Of a stretch of DNA of 17,433 bases, positions 13,316 through 17,433 are shown piece after piece. Source of the DNA: Ruminococcaceae bacterium UBA7127 (lineage in GTDB: Bacteria > Bacillota > Clostridia > Oscillospirales > Acutalibacteraceae); assembly GCA_002493005.1 (NCBI GenBank), contig DKXL01000051.1, forward strand, positions 1-17,433, in the 5' to 3' direction. Under the pieces are notes generated by a model. It searched no databases and had not been told where the DNA came from. It was given only the letters and a program-made list of their open reading frames with translations. The number at the start of each line of letters is the position of its first letter. The first letter of the stretch is position 1. Position numbers and translations under genes: made by a program.

Positions 13316-14701
13316 ATGGCAGAAAACAAAATTCCTTACAAAATCTATCTTGACGAAAGTGAAATCCCAACAAAATGGTATAATGTTCGCGCAGATATGA
13401 AAAACAAGCCTGCACCTCTTTTAAATCCGGGAACTCTCAAGCCTATGACTGCAGAAGAGCTTTCTCCCGTATTCTGCGATGAGCTCGTTGCACAGGAACT
13501 TAACGACACAGACCCATACATTGACATTCCTGAGGAAATTCAGAATTTCTATAAGATGTATCGTCCTTCTCCGCTTATCAGAGCATATTTCCTTGAAAAA
13601 GCACTTGATACACCGGCTAAGATTTATTATAAATTTGAAGGCAACAATACAAGCGGAAGCCACAAGCTCAACAGCGCAATAGCTCAGGCTTATTACGCTA
13701 AAAAACAGGGCTTAAAAGGTGTTACAACCGAGACAGGCGCAGGTCAGTGGGGCACTGCTCTTTCTATGGCTTGTTCATATTTTGACCTTGACTGCAAGGT
13801 TTATATGGTAAAAGTTTCTTATGAACAAAAGCCGTTCAGACGTGAGGTTATGAGAACCTATGGTGCCAGCGTTACACCGTCACCGTCAACCAACACCGAG
13901 GTCGGCAGAAAGATTTTGCAGGCTCATCCGGGCACAACAGGCAGTCTTGGATGTGCAATTTCCGAGGCTGTTGAGGTTGCAACAAGCACAGAGGGGTATC
14001 GTTATGTGTTGGGCAGTGTGCTTAATCAGGTTCTTTTACATCAATCTGTAATCGGTCTTGAAGCAAAGGCGGCACTTGACAAATACGGCGTAAAGCCTGA
14101 CATCATCATCGGCTGTGCAGGCGGCGGTTCTAACCTCGGCGGTCTTATCTCTCCGTTTATGGGCGAAAAGCTCAGAGGTGAGGCTGACTATCGTATCATT
14201 GCAGTTGAACCCGCGTCATGCCCGAGCTTTACAAGAGGTAAGTTTGCTTATGATTTCTGTGACACAGGAATGGTTTGTCCTCTTGCCAAGATGTATACAC
14301 TCGGAAGCGGATTTATTCCATCAGCTAATCATGCAGGCGGCTTGCGTTACCACGGTATGAGTTCTACTCTTTCTCAGCTTTATCATGACGGTCTTATGGA
14401 GGCAACATCTGTTGAACAGACATCGGTATTTGCCGCAGCAGAGCAGTTTGCACGAGTTGAGGGTATCTTGCCTGCTCCCGAAAGCAGTCATGCAATCAGA
14501 GTTGCTATTGATGAAGCTCTCAAGTGCAAAGAAACAGGCGAAGAAAAAACAATCCTCTTTGGACTTACAGGTACAGGTTACTTTGATATGGTTGCTTATG
14601 AGAAGTACAACGACGGTGTTATGACCGACTATATTCCTACAGATGCAGATCTTGAAAAAGGCTTTGCCGGACTTCCAAAATTTCCCGGCAACGAGGTATA
14701 A
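13316..14701 (+). CDS. trpB: TrpB2-type tryptophan synthase beta chain
   Basis: 461 residues from ATG 13316; the upstream ATG at 13301 carries the GGAGGT ribosome binding site itself and is not the start. This is the long TrpB-like (TrpB2) class, a PLP enzyme that joins indole and serine to give tryptophan. PLP lysine is Lys117 in NTSGSHKLNSA, the catalytic Glu139 is in ETGAGQWG, and the phosphate-binding loop is GCAGGGSNLGG (269-273 GGGSN). The N-terminal ~80 residues before YRPSPLIRA are the extra region of this class. No trpA or other trp gene lies nearby. This fits a stand-alone enzyme using free indole, perhaps salvaged. It is a single-gene unit with its own promoter and terminator. Confidence 0.9.
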   Translation: MAENKIPYKIYLDESEIPTKWYNVRADMKNKPAPLLNPGTLKPMTAEELSPVFCDELVAQELNDTDPYIDIPEEIQNFYKMYRPSPLIRAYFLEKALDTPAKIYYKFEGNNTSGSHKLNSAIAQAYYAKKQGLKGVTTETGAGQWGTALSMACSYFDLDCKVYMVKVSYEQKPFRREVMRTYGASVTPSPSTNTEVGRKILQAHPGTTGSLGCAISEAVEVATSTEGYRYVLGSVLNQVLLHQSVIGLEAKAALDKYGVKPDIIIGCAGGGSNLGGLISPFMGEKLRGEADYRIIAVEPASCPSFTRGKFAYDFCDTGMVCPLAKMYTLGSGFIPSANHAGGLRYHGMSSTLSQLYHDGLMEATSVEQTSVFAAAEQFARVEGILPAPESSHAIRVAIDEALKCKETGEEKTILFGLTGTGYFDMVAYEKYNDGVMTDYIPTDADLEKGFAGLPKFPGNEV

Positions 14702-14736
14702 TTTAAAAGATAATTTGCGATAGATAATTATAATTT

Positions 14737-14771
14737 CAGCCACAGCAATTTGATTTGCTGTGGCTGTTTTT
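14737..14771 (+). terminator. Terminator of the trpB-like gene
   Basis: CAGCCACAGCAA and TTGCTGTGGCTG form a perfect 12-bp stem with a 6-nt loop (TTTGAT), followed by five T. It begins 36 bp after the stop codon. Confidence 0.9.
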
Positions 14772-14885
14772 ATATTGCCTTAAAGCAAAAAGGAGCGGCG
14801 TAACACCACCCACAATTCGAGCAGACAACTTGATAATATCTACACCTCTCCGCCCGACCGTTTCAAAGCACTTTCCTATTAAAGT

Positions 14886-14909
14886 TAAAAGGAGCGGCAA
14901 TGCCGCTCC
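14886..14909 (-). terminator. Terminator of gatB
   Basis: GGAGCGGCA and TGCCGCTCC (14891-14909) form a GC-rich hairpin 5 bp beyond the gatB stop, followed on the minus strand by a TTTT tract (14890-14887). A partial second copy of its arm (AAAAGGAGCGGC) occurs near 14790. Confidence 0.75.
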
Positions 14910-14913
14910 AAAA

Positions 14914-16326
14914 TTAACCGATAAGCTCTTTAATTTTTTCTTCTGCAAGTGCGGCGTCAGCCTTACCTCGGCTGTTTTTCATAACATTGCCGACCAATGC
15001 TTTAATTGCCTTTTCCTTGCCGTTCTTATAGTCATCTACTGCCTTTTGGTTGCCCTCTACTGCCTGCTTGCAGAGTTCAAGCAACGCATTTTCGTCAAGA
15101 CCGCCCATATCGCTTTCGCTGATAAATTCAAGCGCTCCCTTGCCGCTGTCAAGCATCTTTTCAAGTGTAGACTTTGCAAGATTGTTACGTATTTTGCCGT
15201 CATCAAGCAAATTTACAAGCTCGTTGAGCTGTTCAGGTGCTACAGCAACATCAAAAACTTCCTTGTCAGCTTCTGTTTCGGTTCTGCGGAAAATCTGACC
15301 TATAATAAAGTTTGAAACCGTCTTTGGCGACTTTACACCAATACAAGCCTTGTCAAAATACTCGCTGATTCTTCTGTATTTTGTAAGCAGTTGTGCATCC
15401 TTTTCGGGAATTGCAAGCTCGTCAACGTATCTTTTGCATTTGTCAGTCGGAAGCTCAGGTAATGTTTGTTTGATTTCATCGACCTCTTCACGAGAAACCC
15501 TGATTGTAACAAGGTCAGGGTCACGGAAGTAACGATAGTCGTGAGCATCTTCCTTGCTTCTCATTGATGATGTGGTATTTGTTGCATCATCATAGCGCAG
15601 TGTTTCCTGAACGACTTGACCGCCGCTTTCGATAAGGTCAACCTGACGCTCATATTCATACTCCATAGCCTTGGCTATGTTGTTGATTGAGTTCATATTT
15701 TTGATTTCTGTTCTTGTGCCTAGCTTTTCACTGCCCTCGGGACGAACAGAAATATTAACGTCACAACGCATTGAGCCCTCCTGCATTTTGCAGTCGGAAA
15801 TGCCGATATATCTCATAATCTGCTGAAGCTTTTCAACATACTCCCTTGCCTCGTCTATTGAGCGGATATCAGGCTCGGAAACAATTTCAATAAGAGGAAC
15901 GCCGCCACGGTTGTAGTCAACATAGGTGTCGCCGTGCTGATGAATAAGCTTACCTGCATCCTCTTCAATATGAATATGATGCAAGCGGATTTTTCTTCCG
16001 TTTGAAAGCTCAACATATCCGCCGATAATAAGCGGAGCATATAACTGGCTAATCTGATATGCCTTTGAAAGGTCAGGATAGCAATAATTCTTTCTGTCCA
16101 TTTTTGCGACCTCGGCAATCTCACCGTGAACGGCAAGCCCTGCCATAATTGCATAGCGCACTACTTCTTTGTTGAGCTTAGGAAGTGTGCCCGGAAGACC
16201 GATACACACGGGACAGCAATGACTGTTTGGCGCACCGCCGAACTGAGTGGTGCAGCCGCAAAAAATCTTTGTCTTTGTAGCAAGCTCAATATGGGTTTCA
16301 AAACCCGCAACTAATTCATATTTCAC
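14914..16326 (-). CDS. gatB: Asp-tRNA(Asn)/Glu-tRNA(Gln) amidotransferase subunit B
   Basis: 470 residues, full length. GatB phosphorylates the misacylated Glu-tRNA(Gln) or Asp-tRNA(Asn) and accepts ammonia from GatA. The start YELVAGFETHIELATKTKIF and the zinc-binding Cys set (23, 25, 37/38, 41: FCGCTT, HCCPVC) are present, as are MDRKNYCYPDLSKAYQISQ, HIEEDAGKL, YNRGGVPLIEIVSEPD, MRCDVNIS and EIKNMNS. The C-terminal tail domain (KAIKALVGNVMKNSRGKADA) is complete. The start codon is GTG at 16326, overlapping the gatA stop by 4 bp (GTGA), so translation is coupled. gatB is the last gene of its operon. Confidence 0.95.
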   Translation of the reverse strand: MKYELVAGFETHIELATKTKIFCGCTTQFGGAPNSHCCPVCIGLPGTLPKLNKEVVRYAIMAGLAVHGEIAEVAKMDRKNYCYPDLSKAYQISQLYAPLIIGGYVELSNGRKIRLHHIHIEEDAGKLIHQHGDTYVDYNRGGVPLIEIVSEPDIRSIDEAREYVEKLQQIMRYIGISDCKMQEGSMRCDVNISVRPEGSEKLGTRTEIKNMNSINNIAKAMEYEYERQVDLIESGGQVVQETLRYDDATNTTSSMRSKEDAHDYRYFRDPDLVTIRVSREEVDEIKQTLPELPTDKCKRYVDELAIPEKDAQLLTKYRRISEYFDKACIGVKSPKTVSNFIIGQIFRRTETEADKEVFDVAVAPEQLNELVNLLDDGKIRNNLAKSTLEKMLDSGKGALEFISESDMGGLDENALLELCKQAVEGNQKAVDDYKNGKEKAIKALVGNVMKNSRGKADAALAEEKIKELIG

Positions 16327-17433
16327 AGCTTAACACCCCACTTTGTATCCTTAAAGTATTCTTGTGCCGCCTGCTGATATTTATATGCGGCATTAAGTAT
16401 ATCAGCCTCGCCAAAGCTCTTGCCGATAAGCTGCATACCGATTGGCATTCCGTTTGAATTAAATCCGCATGGAACAGAAATACCCGGCAAACCTGCAATA
16501 TTAACAGGAACAGTACAAATATCGGTAAGATAGGTTTCAATAGGGTCAGTAACAGCGTGACCTTTTTCAAACGCTGTCATCGGAACTGTCGGAGCAAGAA
16601 TAACGTCGCACTTTTCAAACGCTTTGTTAAACGCACTGACTATTGTACCTCTGAGGTTTTGTGCCTTTTTGTAGTAAGCGTCATAATAACCTGCTGAAAG
16701 CACATAGGTGCCAAGCAAAATTCTGCGCTTAACTTCATCGCCAAAGCCCTCTGAACGAGTGCGGCAAATCATATCGTGAGTACCGTTGTAATGCTCGGTC
16801 TTGTAGCCAAAGCGGATACCGTCGTATCTGCCAAGGTTAGATGATGCCTCTGCACAGGCAATTATATAGTAAACAGGAAGCGCAAATTTAAGCTCGGGCA
16901 AATCAAAGTACACTATTTCTGCGCCCATTGACTCATAAATTTTAGCCGCATTCAAAACAGCCTCTTTTACGTCGTCACGAATACCGTCGAGATATTCCTT
17001 TGCAAGTCCTATCTTCATTCCCTTGATGTCATTATTAAGCTTTGAATAGGTTTCTCCGCCAAGGTTTCCCTTTGAAGTTGAATCCCTTTCATCTTTATTG
17101 GAAATTGCATCAAACACGATTGAAGCATCCTCAACGCTTTTTGTAATAGGGCCGATTTGGTCAAGCGAGCTTGCATACGCAATAAGTCCGTATCTTGATA
17201 CCGAACCGTATGTTGGCTTTAATCCGACAATACCGCAGAACGAAGCAGGCTGACGAATAGAGCCGCCTGTATCCGAGCCAAGCGCATATGCCGCAAGGTT
17301 TGCGCCGACTGCACTTGCGCCGCCGCCAGACGAACCGCCCGAAACGTGATTTGTATTAAACGGGTTTGCCGCACCGCCAAAATATGAGGTTTCGCAAGAT
17401 GAACCCATAGCAAATTCGTCCATATTGGTCTTG
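16323..17433 (-). CDS. gatA: Asp-tRNA(Asn)/Glu-tRNA(Gln) amidotransferase subunit A (5' end outside the window)
   Basis: The C-terminal ~370 residues of GatA, the glutaminase that releases ammonia for GatB. The frame is open to the window edge (KTNMDEFAMGSSCETS), so the first ~115 residues with the catalytic lysine are missing. The glycine/serine-rich amidase signature is seen as GGSSGGGASAVGANLAAYAL followed by GSDTGGSIRQPASFCGIVGL, holding the cis-Ser and nucleophilic Ser. Later family blocks include GTYVLSAGYYDAYYKKAQ and NIAGLPGISVPCGFNSNGMP, then IGMQLIGKSFGEADIL. It overlaps gatB by 4 bp; a gatC gene would be expected upstream, outside the window. Confidence 0.95.
   Translation of the reverse strand, partial: KTNMDEFAMGSSCETSYFGGAANPFNTNHVSGGSSGGGASAVGANLAAYALGSDTGGSIRQPASFCGIVGLKPTYGSVSRYGLIAYASSLDQIGPITKSVEDASIVFDAISNKDERDSTSKGNLGGETYSKLNNDIKGMKIGLAKEYLDGIRDDVKEAVLNAAKIYESMGAEIVYFDLPELKFALPVYYIIACAEASSNLGRYDGIRFGYKTEHYNGTHDMICRTRSEGFGDEVKRRILLGTYVLSAGYYDAYYKKAQNLRGTIVSAFNKAFEKCDVILAPTVPMTAFEKGHAVTDPIETYLTDICTVPVNIAGLPGISVPCGFNSNGMPIGMQLIGKSFGEADILNAAYKYQQAAQEYFKDTKWGVKL

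Noticed and set aside
14755..15315. 186-codon plus-strand frame overlapping the end of gatB
   Set aside because: Mostly antisense to conserved gatB codons; Cys/Phe/Leu-rich with no domain.
1..17433. CRISPR array, tRNA, rRNA or riboswitch
   Set aside because: No regularly spaced short repeats other than the 11-bp Pho boxes, no tRNA cloverleaf or rRNA-like sequence was seen by eye, and no known riboswitch core was recognised upstream of any gene.

Overview
The window looks like a low-GC Gram-positive gut-type chromosome, most likely class Clostridia and Ruminococcus/Oscillospiraceae-like. The evidence is AT-rich DNA, AGGAGG-type ribosome binding sites, consensus sigma-A promoters, PhoP-type rather than E. 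coli-type Pho boxes, and gatA-gatB used for indirect aminoacylation. This placement is inference from sequence style, not from a database search.

Bases 1 to about 6,055 are a scrambled mobile-element region. It holds pieces of a siphophage tail module (a tail-protein C-terminus, two copies of the G/GT tail assembly chaperone with its -1 frameshift signal, and a tape measure protein split in two and pointing in opposite directions). It also holds pieces of serine recombinase genes, the end of a phage family A DNA polymerase, a gamma-glutamylcyclotransferase remnant and a small zinc-ribbon gene. Between these lie AT-rich cargo genes with their own promoters: a VbhA-like antitoxin start, a DUF4268/PD-(D/E)XK-type nuclease-like protein, and a protein joining a sigma-70 region-4-like domain to an RNA polymerase alpha-CTD-like domain. 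Inverting about 3.7 kb between bases 599-602 and 4309-4312 would join the two tape measure pieces without losing a codon and restore the usual order tail protein, G, GT, cargo, tape measure. I therefore infer an inversion. About seven abrupt gene-to-gene junctions in 6 kb make this either a recombination hot spot or, less excitingly, a mis-assembly; long reads would decide.

Bases 6,240 to 17,433 are ordinary chromosome: a BASS-family transporter; a phosphate block of phoP-phoR and two tandem Na/Pi cotransporter paralogues (one with and one without a PhoU-like tail), each preceded by 11-bp-phased Pho boxes; a divergent TrpB2-type tryptophan synthase beta gene with its own promoter and terminator; and convergent to it gatB and the 3' part of gatA.

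The phosphate genes form one circuit in outline: PhoR senses, PhoP binds the boxes, and the two transporters import phosphate. A structured element flanked by extra Pho-box half-sites lies between phoR and the second transporter and is not explained by any gene.
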